This document shows, piece after piece, positions 44,066-55,787 of a stretch of DNA of 64,000 nucleotides. Source of the stretch: Misgurnus anguillicaudatus (taxonomy: Eukaryota; Chordata; Actinopteri; Cypriniformes; Cobitidae). A program made the position numbers and the translations under genes. Under the pieces are notes generated by a model. It was given only the letters and a program-made list of their open reading frames with translations, was not told the DNA's origin and ran no database searches. The stretch lies in assembly GCF_027580225.2 (NCBI RefSeq), contig NC_073354.2:24573001-24637000 (forward strand), read 5' to 3'. Positions within the stretch are counted from its first letter, which is position 1; every line of letters starts with the position of its first letter.

Positions 44066-45279
44066 GCTACATTTTGAGCATGGAGATCAATAATTATGTA
44101 TAATACATAGGTCTAATTTGTAAAGAAATGTTTAGATCCATATTAAAATTTTCAATTGTACTATTTTCCAATTTTTTGACTTTTGATTGCTAACTTGGCA
44201 AATCTGTGCTCAGTTTGTGACACTGTTGAGATCGCTTTACTCTAATGGAGACATTTGTGAGATATCAGTCTTTTTCTCAAGAGAAATGTCTGAGATGCAA
44301 AGACTTCAGTAAAAGTTTGCTTTTTATTTTATCTCAATCAGGTCTAGGAGGAGGAGAGATAATAGTTATTAAAGCGACCTTATCCTTGATTTTCCTCATG
44401 GGGGTTTCCACCAGATACAGGTACAGTACAAAGAGAGAGAGAGAGAGAGAGAGAGAGATACAGTGAGAGAGAAAGAAAGAAAAGCCAAGTGTGAAGTGTG
44501 TGAAATAGGCTACATGGTGATACTGGGCAAGGGTTCAATTATCCACTTGAAGCAAGGATTAAATTTCCTTGAAAAGGGAAACAATCCAACCCTCAAACCT
44601 TCCTCATTCACTCTCCCCCAAAACAAAATCATTGGCATAGATTAAAACCCCTTGGCTTGTGTTTCCTCTGGGTGGACATCTGAGTAGTTCCTGCCAAGAT
44701 TGTTGAGTGAATGTTAAACTTAACAGCACTTGTTTGAGGTGGTTGGTAGGTACGGTTTAGGCCATCTTGTACAACCAGCTTGCAGCAGTAGCTATAAACT
44801 ATACCGTTACAGTCGATGTCACAACAGTCCAGTTTAACCCCAGGGGTAATTTCACATCATTAACCTGGCAAATGCTTTTAGTGCCAAATGTCTAAGCGTA
44901 GCCTGAGAGACCAAAGTCTGGCTTATGTGCCCTCCAAGGCATTTAAAAACAATAGGATGCTTTTTAACAATTGCTTGAATCGCTAATTAAAAGTAAATAT
45001 GCAATCACATTAGCTAAAGTTAATCGCTATAGCTAATTAGCAACACGCTCCTAAATGAGACATGGTAAAAGTCGGCAAAACAATAAAGATGGAAAAATGT
45101 CACATCCTTTGTCGTCGTACATCACCTTAGCCCTTCCACAATAAAATGCCAGTGCGTCGCTGAACAATTACTTCATGTGCAATAAGAAAGAAATGTCACG
45201 GGTCTCCGGTGTCTTTCTGTCATTATGTGTCTAATGCATTCTCAGATTAGATGCTTCCAGGCATGATTTTCTCCAATCC
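44066..45279. other. unassigned sequence with (GA)n
   Basis: A GA microsatellite lies at 44432-44458. No gene was recognised. Confidence 0.4.
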
Positions 45280-45965
45280 TCAACAGGTCTTCACAAGAAG
45301 GTTAACCGACAGCCACTGTCGACACCCTGAACAACAGCTTTCAGAATAATGGCTTCAGTATTTACAAGGATTAAAGTTTAAGGCAATGTAGCAGTCGACC
45401 AGCATTCTGTGTTAAAAGCATTGTTTAATTTGCATGTTTCCCCTCTTTGAAGAGCATTTAAAGCTTTATTTCCCGTTCAACTTTCAGGAACCTTTTGCCA
45501 CTTTACATTTTAGACGTGGATAATTATCTGCCCAAAGATTTTTTTCTCCCGCAATTTATTAAAAAGCCAATTTGGCCCAGAACACAGGCACTCGGGAGTG
45601 AGAAATAGCTGGTGTATTAGTCAGTCAGTTTGCATACCAGCAGAATCTCTGCAGCCAATCCCCGCCTAATTCTGGGGTAAATATTGTCTCACATGACATT
45701 AATGGAAGCAAACACGCAAAAAAACTGTTTCTCCAGACACACATAAAGCATTCGTCAGCGCATATCTGTTGGTAGCGGAGGGCTTTTACTTCATCAAGTG
45801 AGAAGAAATGGCTGCTCTCTGACTGATAAGAATTTAATTAATTTAATTTGTGAGGCCACTCGGAGTCAGCGGAAATCTCGAAGAAACTTTGCAATGACGA
45901 TAAACATGCTCGCTGAATGAACGGCTCCAATTTGTTTGTGTTGGTGAAAGTTTTTGATGTAAAAA
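45280..45965. other. candidate conserved non-coding DNA
   Basis: About 700 bp without recognisable repeats, open frames or low complexity, and with AT-rich homeodomain-like cores (GAATTTAATTAATTTAATTT near 45830; TAATTATCTGCC near 45520). Composition resembles deeply conserved enhancers around developmental genes. This is an impression from texture only. Confidence 0.25.
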
Positions 45966-46041
45966 CAAAAGCTTGGCTCCATCTTGAATCCACACTTTTA
46001 CAGTATCATCTAACATTATGACAATGTGAAAACAAGGTTAA

Positions 46042-46242
46042 AGGGGCACTTTCCCACACAGGGTTTAGATTAATTCGGGACTAGGTTTTAGTTATATGGA
46101 CATCATTACAAACACACGACAATGAGGCAAAACAATGGCACTGATATATGTGAAGATATGTCAAGATGTTTTTAAATTAAGGCAGCTCAAACATGCATTT
46201 TTAGTCTGGGACTGAGATAAGCCCTGTCCGGGAAACCGCCCC
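46042..46242. mobile_element. element, family T2, copy 2
   Basis: The left end AGGGGCACTTTCCCACACAG follows TTAA (46038-46041). The right arm GCCCTGTCCGGGAAACCGCC matches T2 copy 1. The right TTAA has decayed to CAAAAG. Confidence 0.65.
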
Positions 46243-46291
46243 AAAAGATTCATTTATCATTTTGATTTAAAATCTTGCTTGAAATCATTTA

Positions 46292-46663
46292 CAGCTAGGA
46301 AAATAAGTATTTGACACATCAGCATTTTTATCGTTAAGGGGATTTATAGGCCATCAGTTAGGACTAAAGCAGCTGATATCAATTAGTACTGATATGGGGC
46401 AGGGTTTCTCTCTCAAAACTGACAGATGTCAGGTGATCTCATCGCTTTCTATGCCATTTTGCACCTTGTTTTCTTTCATGTGTTCAATACTTACAGTATT
46501 CCCTGTGTCATTTCAATTTATTTATTATGACCCAACTTGTATACTTAAATGTTTTGATTTCTTTGTATGAATTCAATGGCTACATCTGGTGGATATTTTG
46601 TGTCAATAGCTCACTTAGAAATCCCCTTTAAACATGCTGATGAAATACTTATTTTCACCGCTG
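46292..46663. mobile_element. TA-flanked Tc1/mariner-type MITE
   Basis: The left end CAGCTAGGAAAATAAGTATT is mirrored by AATACTTATTTTCACCGCTG, and TA lies on both sides (46290-46291, 46664-46665). The arms continue with CATCAGCATTTTTA and its inverse. The 372-bp body has no transposase. Confidence 0.8.
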
Positions 46664-46665
46664 TA

Positions 46666-48707
46666 TTAAAATTTGACATTAAGTAAGATGGATATTTAAT
46701 AATGATAACAAAAACAAATCAGTAAAAAGCTAAATCAGTCAAATAAATAACATTTATTATGTGAAAACTTGACTACTTTTTTACAAGATGCACTTTGTGT
46801 AGTCTTGTGTACTGTTTAATGTTATAAGTTTAGCTAGTTTAATGTTTATTTCTCATTTGTTTAATGTTTAGGTATTCAACTTTTTCTAAGTCTATTTAAG
46901 ATAAATACTTTAGGATAATTTTAGTGTGCACAGTGTGTGCTTTGTGTAAGCACCTTGGTCCTGGATAAATGTTTTGTTTATTCGATGGAGGATTTATCCA
47001 ACGATGAAGGAAAGGTGCCCCAGGTGAAAAATAATTCTATTAAAAATATACTTTTAAAAGTGTACTATATTTTCTACATGTTGTACTATTTTCGTCAAAT
47101 CCAAGTGTATTCAATTATGTATTAACTTCAATTATCTATTTGACTACACTTCACGTGTTCATAATATAATAAAATTGAACAACTTTTTACAACTTTAAGT
47201 GCACTAAAATACACTGCTGAAAAACAAGATTCATGAGCAATTAAGCCCCCTTACAGTACAATTGCATTGTATCGCCATTTTAATGGAAATACACTTAAAA
47301 AGGCATTGCAGGGCAAATTACAGGTATAGTTATGTTTAAGTATTTTGTGCATACACTAAAAGTATACCTTTAAAAAGTACATATTAAACACTCTTTAAAT
47401 AAAGCACAACAAGTAGAAGCATACTTGTTTTATACTTCAATCATATTTCTAAAGCACTAAAGTATACAACTTTTTTACCTGGGGTTGTTTTATTCAAAAC
47501 TGTCTATTCAAATGCAAATGGGTACATTTAGCAGCTGTCCATTGTGGTTAAATTGCATTTGTTTAACGTCATTCTAGTTAACGACTAACTTCTTGTTATG
47601 ACAATGTATGTCACGCGATATAGCCTCTGTACTTCAGCAATAGATAAGTACATAATCAAAATTGTAAATATTACACGTTTTAAACATAAGTTACATAAAC
47701 AATCTTTGTCATTAAATTGTTTCTTTACATTATGTTGACAATTTAAATGTTCTCGTTTCCGTTTCTTTTCAAGATCGAGGTGAATAAGCCATTGTTGTTT
47801 TCAAAAAGATTACACAAGATTATATTCAAACGCACATTATAGGCGCTTTTAACATTAAGCACATAAACAGTACCTGAGATTACCAGACTTTGTGTTGTTG
47901 CAGAGACATCGCAGAGAAATTGAAACGTTGAATCGTCCGGTACCACCATTGAGGCTTATTAACAGTCAGATTAACACGTAAAATGTATATTTTATTGCAT
48001 ATCGTTTCACGTGTAATTAGGACACAGTGTGACTCTCTAATTGCATTCATTCTTTATACATCCACCCCACCGGAAAAATATTTGTACATTAGTATTCGTG
48101 TGTGCATGTGAAATCTTATTTTTTTAGAATCATGTTTTTGGAAGTTAAAAAGTTCAAGAACACAAACAACACCCATGCACAAACCCACAAATCCACACAC
48201 CTTACACATACACCAATTATGGTAAAAACATTTCACTAAATTTATGAAACTGAAACACACAAATGTTTTTAATTCTCTCTCTCGCACACACACACACGCA
48301 CACGCACGCACGTGATACAAACGCAGTAATTACTTTTTATTGTGCCTAAAAATTTTACAAAGTAGTAAATGTCATATTCACACAAATACAAAAGACAAGC
48401 TTCACCTCAGATCACCAGGGAACATTTAACAATCTGCAGTTTTTATACTTGTGAAATTGTACTTGTCTCCTTATGATTAATTGTCTGTGTTTGTATTGTT
48501 CCCATTTGGATAACAGCATTGGGAAAATTACCCGGTTGTTGTTATGTCATGAACAAGTGCATCTCGTTCTTTCCAGGCATCAATTTATTATAATTCTGAC
48601 ATTACAGAAGTTGCCAGAGGATCTCTGAAAGAAAAAAACAAACCCAACGCTGTGTAAATCAACAGGTGCAAGGTGGAGGTTGCGAACTCACAGATTACTC
48701 CGTGTTC
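46666..48707. other. unassigned AT-rich sequence
   Basis: AT-rich DNA with several AAGTATAC-like runs near 47330-47470 and a short CA tract near 48285-48300. No gene was recognised. Confidence 0.4.
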
Positions 48708-48846
<139 letters not shown>

Positions 48847-49595
48847 ATGTCTGTAAATGGCAGCAGGCAAGGTAGGGCAGTAGTTAACTAAATAAGCTCA
48901 CCCCAGGGTCACTTACTTACACATTCAGGGAACTTATCACACTCTTTCATCTCTCTTCCTCTCTTTTCCAGCAGCTTTAATTACCCTCCGCTCTCACGCC
49001 TCATTTCAAGACTTTGCATTATAGCCAGAACCTCAAATTCCAGCAAAATATCTCTTCAATTTACATATAGACCTCCCATTTTTCCACCTATGAATCTTCT
49101 TTTTATTTGTGCCATTTCTCTTTGCCACATGCTATTTGTTGGTTTTATAACCAGTGCCATTAAATTGCACATGGCTACAGCTTGTGAGACGACGGACACT
49201 TGCACTATTTCGACAAGTAGATTTAGGTACCTGTTTCTCGCAGCCTCCGGGTCATCAGGGATAAGGCTGAGCTGCGATAATGAGATAACAAGATGACACC
49301 TGCTTGTGCTGCCATAGAGACCCGGTACACACAGACACAGACCGGCATGCATAAAAACATGGTCACATATACGGCAAGTCCAACTGGTCACTCTAATGGC
49401 AGCACTGGGAATCACTTCACATCTCTCGAACTGGCACTTTCAGGGTTTTTTTAAATTGTGTAGCCATGGCAACTGATCAGAGATTCAGCTGTTGCTGTAA
49501 GTACCTGGCCAGCTAGAAGAACGGTTCTAGTAAAAAGTTAAAGCAAAGGTGCCTAGAGAAACGGAGAGAAGAACAAATAAGGCTTTCTGACACTT
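48847..49595. other. unassigned sequence
   Basis: The 119-aa minus-strand frame at 49056-49415 shows no domain; a 68-aa frame overlaps on the other strand. No repeat family was recognised. Confidence 0.4.
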
Positions 49596-49759
49596 GATAA
49601 AGGTGCTAAAATAAAGGAGTCGCAGCAATGCCATAGAAGAACCATGTTTGGTTCCTTAAAGAACCTTTTCTTTTTTTCTTAGCTTTCCATAGGTTGAGGA
49701 GCCTTGTTTTTGAGGCAGAAACCTAACAAATAACATTTAGGAACCTAATAACAAACTCT
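49596..49759. mobile_element. fragment of family T10
   Basis: AAGGTGCTAAAATAAAGGAG, then GCCATAGAAGAACCATGTTT, resembles the left arm of the T10 copy at 50539. It abuts a T8 copy. Confidence 0.5.
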
Positions 49760-49763
49760 TTAA

Positions 49764-50534
49764 AGGATTAGTCCATTTTCTTAAAAAAATCCAGATAATT
49801 TACTCACCACCATGTCATCCAAAATGTTGATATCTTTCTTTGTTCAGTCGAGAAGAAATTATGTTTTTTGAGGAAAACATTCCAGGATTTTTCTCATTTT
49901 AATGGACTTTAATGAACCCCAACACTTAACTCAACCCTTAACAGTTTTTTTCGACAGAGTTTTAAAGACTAAACGATCCCAAACGAGGCATAAGGGTCTT
50001 ATCTAGCAAAACGATTGTCGTTTTTGACAAGAAAAATAAAAAATATGCATTTTTAAAACACATCTTCTTGTCTCCGGTCCTGTGGTGCACAAGCCCGACC
50101 TCACGTAATTGCGTAGAGACGTAGAAAGGTTATTTTTTACATATATGAAACATCATCCATGACCTCTTGACGTGATGATGTATTACGTGAGGTCACGCTG
50201 GCGCATCACAGGCCCAGAGATAGAAATGAAGTTGTTTTTAAAAAGTGCATATTTTTTATTTTTCTTGCCAAAAATGACAATCGTTTCACTAGATAAGATC
50301 CATATGCCTTGTTTGGGATCGCTTAGAGTCCCTTTAAAACCCCGTTGAAAAAAACTGTTAAGTGTTGAGTTAAGTGTTGGTGTCCATTAAAGTCCACCAA
50401 AATGAGAAAAATCCTGGAACGTTTTCCCCAAAAAACACAACCTCTTCTCGACTGAACAAAGAAAGACATCAACATTTTGGATGACATGGTGGTGAGTAAT
50501 TATCTGGATTTTTTTAAGAAAATTGAATAATCCT
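49764..50534. mobile_element. TTAA-flanked element, family T8, copy 4
   Basis: It begins AGGATTAGTCCATTTTC and ends GAATAATCCT, with TTAA at 49760-49763 and 50535-50538. At 771 bp it retains a shortened form of the CpG-rich centre. Its right TTAA is also the left TTAA of the T10 element next to it. Confidence 0.87.
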
Positions 50535-50538
50535 TTAA

Positions 50539-51686
50539 AATAAAGGTGCTACATGATGTCATAGAAGAACCTTTTTTAGATTTTTTTAAAATAAAAAAAT
50601 TATACCTGAAAGGTTCCTAAAGGTCGAAGTATGGTCCACTTTTTACGCGTATGTGAGAGTCACAGACTATACAGTGCACAACGAAATTTTTGTTATCAGA
50701 AGAGTGCGCACATACTGTATGCCCACCACCAGGTTTTTGAAACCCCTGCGTACATTGTGCACCTACAGGAGAATATAGTATGTAACTCAGAAGATGCATT
50801 GCATTTTGTCGCAATGTGCATGCCTCAAACGTCTGTACCATAAACAGACTATACTTAAAGCTTAAAGGAATAGTCTACTCATTTTCAATATTAAAATATG
50901 TTATTACCTTAACTAAGAATTGTTGATACATCCCTCTATCATCTGTGTGCGTGCACGTAAGAGCTGGAGCACGCTGCGACACTTCGATAGCATTTAGCTT
51001 AGCCCCATTCATTCAATGGTACCATTTAGAGATAAAGTTAGAAGTGACCAAACACATCAACGTTTTTCCTATTTGAGACGAGTAGTTATACGAGCAAGTT
51101 TGGTGGTACAAAATAAAACGTAGCGCTTTTCTAAGCGGATTAAAAAGAGGAACTATATTGAATGGCGTAATAGCACTTATGGGAGTACTTCGACTCGGCG
51201 CAGTAACACCCTCCCTCTCCCATTATGAGAGTGAGAAGGGGAGCGGACTTTTCAGGCGAGTCGAAGTACTCCCAAAAGTGCTATTACGCCATACAATATA
51301 GTTCCTCTTTTAAATCCGCTTAGAAAAGCACTACGTTTTATTTTGTACCACCAAACTTGCTCGTATAACTACTCGTCTTAAATAGGAAAAACGTTGGTGT
51401 GTTTGGTCACTTCTTGCTTTATCTCTAGGTGGTGCCATTGAATGAATGGGGCTAAGCTAAATGCTATCGAAGCGTCGCAGCGCGCTCCAGCGCTTACATG
51501 CACGCACACAGATGATAGAGGGATGTATCAACAATTCTTGGTTAGGGTAGTGGCATATTTTGATGTTGAAAATGAGTGGACTATTCCTTTAAGCCTACAA
51601 AAGGTATGAAAGAAATGGTTCCTTGGGAAAACAAAAATGCTTCTTCTATGACATCACTGTGAATAACCTTTTGTAGCACCTTTATT
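50539..51686. mobile_element. TTAA-bounded element, family T10, carrying a T5 insert
   Basis: The arms AATAAAGGTGCTACATGATG and GTAGCACCTTTATT, with inner ATGTCATAGAAGAACC and CTTCTATGACATCA, form an inverted repeat. TTAA lies at 50535-50538 and 51687-51690. The T5 copy 50866-51588 occupies its middle. The right arm at 54750-54810 suggests another fragment. Confidence 0.7.
50866..51588. mobile_element. TTAA-flanked element, family T5, copy 2 (full length)
   Basis: The ends AGGAATAGTCTACTCATTTT and AAAATGAGTGGACTATTCCT are bounded by TTAA (50862-50865, 51589-51592). Long arms and a central hairpin (GGGAGTACTTCGACTC and inverse) make it almost wholly self-complementary over 723 bp. Confidence 0.9.
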
Positions 51687-51984
51687 TTAAGGAACTAATG
51701 TATGTTGTAAACATCTCTCTTATATGACTGAAAGCATAAAAGAGCTAAAAGAGAAGGTGCCTTGGTTATATGAGCTCTTGACTTGCAAATATTGAGCATG
51801 ATCTCATAATGCTGCAGTCACAGTTTCAACCTATTCCTGTGAATCATATTGATTAAGTTATCTTAGCGCATAACAGATGCCACGTTTGCAATCAGGATAA
51901 ACAATGAGTAAGCACTGGAGATTCAGAGAATGCATGTTCTCAAGGCCGCAGTAACATGGATAAAAATACCCTATTTTCGTTTGC

Positions 51985-53254
51985 AAGATTTTACATTTCT
52001 TTTGGTGTGTTAGTACCATAGACTGTAAAAAAAGATGGACGACGCAATGCCGCTTCCTTCCATTGTAATGAACTGAACGTAAAATGTCCGACGATGGGCG
52101 TAGACATGTTATGGAAAAACATCAGCTTGCAGCCGAGAATGCGCAGAAGGAATCTCCGTGGAGCCCAGAGGTGGAGCCGTGATATTAAACTTCCACCCAA
52201 ATGCTTGCACGCCCAATTCAACCATGCGCCTTGAACGTCTCATTTAACCTAAAATAAGGTATGTTAAACCAACTCATTTTCATTCAGTGTGGAGTAACAC
52301 AAAAATCGAGTTCTTCACTTGAAGCTCCAGAGTCCGCTCAGAGAAGCTGTCAATCACAAATGTCAATCATAAAGATACGCCCTGTTTCTATAGCATCAGA
52401 TTATCACAAAAATGAACAATTATCAGCGTAATAAGAATTACCTTAAAGGACCAAAACCATATTTCGGAATTTTTTTATTGGTAGTGTAATTATTTTTTTT
52501 TTTTGACCTGAGTCCCGTTCGTTTGCATGGAGAGGGGCGGGGTTTATGAGTTGTACTGCAGCCAGTTACCAGGGGGCGATCAAAGAGCCAGCAACTTCAC
52601 TTTTTGAGATGTACTGTATGAGGCACACCCGGTTAAAAGTTAGTAAATGCAAGGTTACAAATCTCAAAGTCTACGATGATGTGGGTTATCGTTTCCAACT
52701 GAAATCTCATTTCTTGGACTACAATGAATGCAAGGATTGTTTGAGGTTCATGATTGGTTGATGTGAACTTGATGAACATTACAGTAAGTCTGTACAGTAA
52801 GGAGCCTGTTTTCATATTTAATTAATTTGCTACTGACTATCCAAACATGAATTTTGAGCAGTGTAGAGTAGAGATTGCTGTTTCTACAATTACAAATGCA
52901 GACATGGCTTTGGTATCCTTACCGATCTGTTACTTTCTGCTCAAGCCTGGATCAGATTTGGGTTCGTATTGATAAGGTAAAGATGATATTTTCTCCTGTT
53001 TGGAGCTGATCTTCCAAATATGGTAAGGAGCGTTGCTTGAGGTATCAGACAATCACAATGCACTGGATAGCTGGCCAATCGTAGCACACCGCGTTTTCTC
53101 AGAACAATGAGCTTTGCGGAAATCAACGCGTTTCAGAAAGCGGGGCATAGAGGAGCAACAATAATGTACGGTATTTGGAAAATAATTTGTTTTTAAACCT
53201 TAAAACCACACAAACACATTGCAGTGCACCAAATACAAGGGGCTCTTTAATGGT
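51985..53254. mobile_element. family T11 copy split by inserts
   Basis: The left piece (TTTACATTTCTTTTGGTGTG) and the right piece (about 52990-53254, with TGGTAAGGAG, GCTGGCCAATC and CCACACAAACACAT) match the T11 copy at 57994-58495. Between them, starting at ACTGTAAAAAAAGATGGACG near 52021, is other repetitive DNA whose far limit I could not place. TTAAAGGACC near 52444 may start another element. Confidence 0.5.
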
Positions 53255-53404
53255 TACTGCATACTACAAATGCATAACGCATACTGTAAAAATGTCTTAA
53301 AAATTGTGTATTATGAGTACACTATTCACAATAAACGTTACTAAAATGTGCTTTGACGACCTGTATGGGTCCAAAAAGAACTTTTAAAGGGATAGTTCAC
53401 CCCT

Positions 53405-53707
53405 CAGGGCTCCAGACTGCCATCAAAATTTGAGAGTGTGCCACTGAATTTTACATCCAGTCGCACATGTGCGACCAGTAAATTTGACCTTTTTTTGTGA
53501 TGTGACCCTGAATTTGAAACAGCACATGGTACCTTCTGCATCTATCATGAAACTTTTTATTAGTAATACAGTGGAAATGAGTAGAAATGTGAATATTTGT
53601 TTAGCATGTTGATTTACGGTGTGTGCCGCTATTTTCTGGTTGCTCCCCTAAAATTTTCAGTTGGGGGCTATTGTGCTCGTAGTGAAAAAAGTTAGTCTGG
53701 AGCCCTG
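53405..53707. mobile_element. hAT-like MITE with CAGGGCTCCAGACT ends
   Basis: A perfect 14-bp terminal inverted repeat CAGGGCTCCAGACT / AGTCTGGAGCCCTG. It sits 17 bp inside the T7 terminus. The immediate flanks ACCCCT and ACCCTT are a 6-bp near-duplicate rather than the 8 bp expected for hAT. No transposase in 303 bp. Confidence 0.85.
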
Positions 53708-53815
53708 ACCCTTTTCATATTGTTTTGATGAACACGAAGATATTTTGAGGAATGTTTGTAACTAAACTGATCATGAGCCGCATTTACTTCCATTGTATTC
53801 TTTTATCCTAACATC

Positions 53816-54524
53816 CTACTCATGAAATCTCATAGTCACGTAACTTTTTGATTCTTTCTTCGTAATATTGTCTCGAATTTCTGCGTTTTATCGTGATCGT
53901 ATCACAAATTTCTGTTTCCGTGTCATTGTAACATATTGGTTACTCAACTGCTTTTTCCTATTTTCAAACCATTGTCGTTTCGGTTTACACTGAAAAACAT
54001 GATTCATTCAATTTACTCAATTTTTTAAGGTAAGTGTTTGCAATCAATTTATTTAAGCTACATTTAAAAAAAGTTTTTGTTTTGCCTTTCTATTTTTTTT
54101 TTTGTTTAAATGTAGCTTAAATAAATTGATTGCAACCACTTACCTTAAAAAAAAAAGAGTAAACTGAATGAATCATTTTTTCAGTGTAGGGTTAGATTTG
54201 GTGTTTGCGTTAGGATGTCACTTTAAGTATTGGTTTATAAAAAAAAATTCTGATTTATTTTCTATATTTTCTAAATTTAAAACATTGTCGCCTGGCGTTA
54301 GAGTTGGGTTTGGGTAAGGATGTTATTTTATGTAAATCTAACCCTAAACCGATGCGACAATGGTAAGAAAATAGGACAAAACAGTTGAGCAACCAACACG
54401 TGACAATGACACACAAACAGAAACTCGTGATACGATCACGAAAAGACTCGGAAATTCGTGACATCATCACAAAAAATAATAAAAAAATTATGTGACTATA
54501 GCATGAAATTTCGTGCGACTGGGC
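53816..54524. mobile_element. palindromic element, family H, nested in T7 copy 2
   Basis: The left arm begins near CCTACTCATGAAATCTCATA and the right arm ends near TTTCGTGCGACTGGG. Inner arms repeat CGTGAT and CACGA motifs, then TTGTCG(T/C)...GGTTT. The exact ends are uncertain. It carries the TA-flanked MITE 53988-54186. Confidence 0.65.
53988..54186. mobile_element. TA-flanked palindromic MITE (Tc1/mariner type)
   Basis: CACTGAAAAACATGATTCAT is mirrored by ATGAATCATTTTTTCAGTG, with TA on both sides (53986-53987, 54187-54188). Arms of about 85 bp meet at a T-rich loop. The sister H copy near 43343 reads CGGTTTAGGG with a single TA, so the empty site is known and the TA duplication is confirmed. 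Confidence 0.92.
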
Positions 54525-54655
54525 TGAGAAGTCAATGGGGCTCATGATCAGTTTGGTATCAAATATTTCTCAAAATATCTTCCTTTGTGTTTATCAGAAC
54601 AAAGAAATGTATACAGGTTTGTAACAACAAAAGAGGGGGTTAACTATCCCTTTAA

Positions 54656-55140
54656 CATCCACAGAACCTCTCTCTTAAGGTGGTAGATGCAAGAAAGAAA
54701 TGATTCTTTTAAAAAAACTTTGACTCAAAAGGTTCTTTGGAGAATCAAAAAATTCTTCTACGATATCGCTGTGAATAACCTTTATTTAAGCACCTTTATT
54801 TTTATAGTGAAGAAATCTCACTGTGCAGTGCTTGTGTAAAGTTCTGTATGTAAGCCTGTGTATGTGTGCATTAGCTTTTGAAGACCTGCTGTGCCCTGTC
54901 TCTCAGCCTCTCTAATCTCCACTGTTTCATGTCTTGTCAAGTGGTTTCCCTCTTATCCCTCGAGTCCTTCCTCTCTCTCTTTCTCTCTCACTCGCTCGCT
55001 CACCCTTATCTTGGTCTCTCTCATCTCCCTTCCCCTGTTCTCTACTGCAACGTTCAATCTTTCATTTCAGACTCTTTCTTTTTCTCTGGAGGGGGTCAAC
55101 AGTCTGATAGCGAGTGTGTGTAGTGTGATGTAAACACACA
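54656..55140. other. unassigned sequence with a T10-like arm
   Basis: About 54715-54812 resembles a T10 right arm (CTTCTACGATATCGCTGTGA). Pyrimidine-rich DNA follows near 54960-55090, where two overlapping serine/leucine-rich frames are low-complexity artefacts. Confidence 0.4.
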
Positions 55141-55570
55141 TCTTCGCAGGAAAGACTCAACCCTGCCGGAGATATGCAGGGGCATTGGGGTAAACTAACA
55201 TGATTTCCTAGCATTCACGGGCGTTTCGAGGAATTTACTCCTTTAAGTAAGCGTTTAATCCACATTGTCCCTTTCGCTTTAATTGCTGTCACATTTTTTC
55301 TTTAGTTAAGCGCACAGCGGGCCTGTGGTGAGGAGTTAAATGGCTTGTTTGAAAGGGAGAGATAACCTTTCCACTGGCCCATCGCATTAGTAACATTCCT
55401 GGCTTCCCTCTCTTTCGGAGAACCTCGATTTAATCTTCCTGCTCACCTCGAACATGACTATTAAAGCGTCATGTGCTGTCGCTGATATGACACATTCGCT
55501 TTTGAGTGAAAATTTGACAAAGAAAGCAATTGTAGAATAATTATTGCGTCGGTGGAACTGAGATAGGCTA
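55141..55570. other. candidate conserved non-coding DNA
   Basis: Balanced, non-repetitive sequence with no frame, containing clustered AT-rich motifs (GCTTTAATTGCTGTC; AGAATAATTATTGCG). It may be a regulatory element of the locus. The judgement is from texture alone. Confidence 0.25.
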
Positions 55571-55646
55571 CAGATGGGTGCCGTTTCCAGGGGGAGAGGT
55601 AATCCTCCAAAATTGAAACTAGCAATTTCAACCCCAAATATTTATA

Positions 55647-55760
55647 CAGTAACCTTTAAAAAGTCTCTAAAATGTACAGATTTGGTTAAAGATATGTAAC
55701 TGTGAGGTACAAATATAGGTACAAATGAGTACTTTTAGAAAAGGTACTGCCTCAGTGAAT
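55647..55760. mobile_element. fragment of family M
   Basis: AGTAACCTTTAAAAAGTCTC, then GAGGTACAAATA, then AAGGTACTGCCTCAGTGA, is a diverged copy of the palindrome at 24791-24985. Confidence 0.5.
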
Positions 55761-55787
55761 GTAATCGTTTGATCGCCATTGTATATA

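Larger units (their letters stand above)
53388..54651. mobile_element. TTAA-flanked element, family T7, copy 2, with two direct inserts
   Basis: The ends AGGGATAGTTCACCC and GTTAACTATCCCT are bounded by TTAA (53384-53387, 54652-54655). Comparison with the 312-bp copy at 13092 shows two foreign segments, a hAT MITE (53405-53707) and an H element (53816-54524), the latter itself containing a TA-flanked MITE. Remaining host arms include AACTGATCATGAGCC and its inverse. Confidence 0.82.

Noticed and set aside
49056..49415. 119-aa minus-strand frame as a candidate gene
   Set aside because: No recognisable motif, overlaps an opposite-strand frame, and shows no promoter or poly(A) context that I could defend.
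54878..55133. Ser/Leu-rich 80-aa frames
   Set aside because: They are overlapping frames in a CT-rich low-complexity stretch.
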